Below are positions 63,942 to 64,000 of a stretch of DNA of 64,000 nt, piece after piece. The DNA is from Pterobdella sp. o SKG-2022. Taxonomy: Eukaryota > Annelida > Clitellata > Hirudinida > Piscicolidae. The stretch is from the NCBI GenBank assembly GCA_964035795.1, contig OZ038322.1, forward strand, positions 9,375,868 through 9,439,867. Direction: 5' to 3'. A program made the position numbers and the translations under genes. Position 1 is the first letter of the stretch. Every line of letters starts with the position of its first letter. The notes beneath the pieces were generated by a model that worked only from the letters and a program-made list of their open reading frames with translations, made no database searches and was not told the origin of the DNA.

Positions 63942-64000
63942 GTGTGTGGGGGATTGATTGAAGGATGAATAGATAGATGGCTTTTTTAGTTGGTGAATGG

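Overview
This is a eukaryotic, animal nuclear window: AT-rich, intron-rich, with an Eph receptor tyrosine kinase (an animal-specific family), GT-AG introns from about 54 nt to several kb, and many decayed retroelements and MITE-like repeats. The phylum cannot be fixed from sequence alone. The gene content and lack of vertebrate-type features suggest an invertebrate. All homology calls are by recognition of conserved motifs; no database search was run. Exon models were built by hand from splice signals, phase continuity and family alignment from memory.

Layout. 234-380 (+) is the last exon of an eIF4E2/4EHP-type cap-binding protein. 3185-512 (-) is a complete ten-exon NUDCD1 gene, tail-to-tail with eIF4E2 and head-to-head with 3637-5952 (+), a single-exon RBM12-type protein with five RRMs. 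7999-9478 (+) is a two-exon BTB plus eight-C2H2-finger transcription factor, followed after only 143 nt by an eight-exon ANKRD42-like ankyrin gene (9622-12701, +). 28619-14345 (-) is an eleven-exon patatin-like phospholipase gene whose introns hold a Penelope-like fragment, LINE fragments, a tRNA-derived SINE, a MITE and long microsatellites. 57297-32663 (-) is a 23-exon Eph receptor from signal peptide to SAM domain. 60510 to the right edge (+) is a tRNA isopentenyltransferase (TRIT1/MiaA family), running out of the window.

The genes are mostly housekeeping and regulatory and do not form one pathway: mRNA cap binding, chaperone-like NUDC, RNA binding, BTB-ZF transcription control, ankyrin scaffold, lipid acyl hydrolase, axon-guidance-type receptor and tRNA modification.

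Most notable: (1) an approximately 110-residue Lys/Asn-rich insertion in the second fibronectin III domain of the Eph receptor; (2) an exon 5/6 phase conflict in the Eph ligand-binding domain that only an alternative donor resolves; (3) splice-acceptor-like sites 1-23 nt upstream of five start codons, consistent with 5' UTR introns or spliced-leader trans-splicing; (4) a three-copy SINE family with a tRNA-Ile(AAU)-like head; (5) a palindromic MITE family; (6) a GIY-YIG Penelope-like remnant inside an imperfect inverted repeat. I did not find a clearly new multi-gene system.
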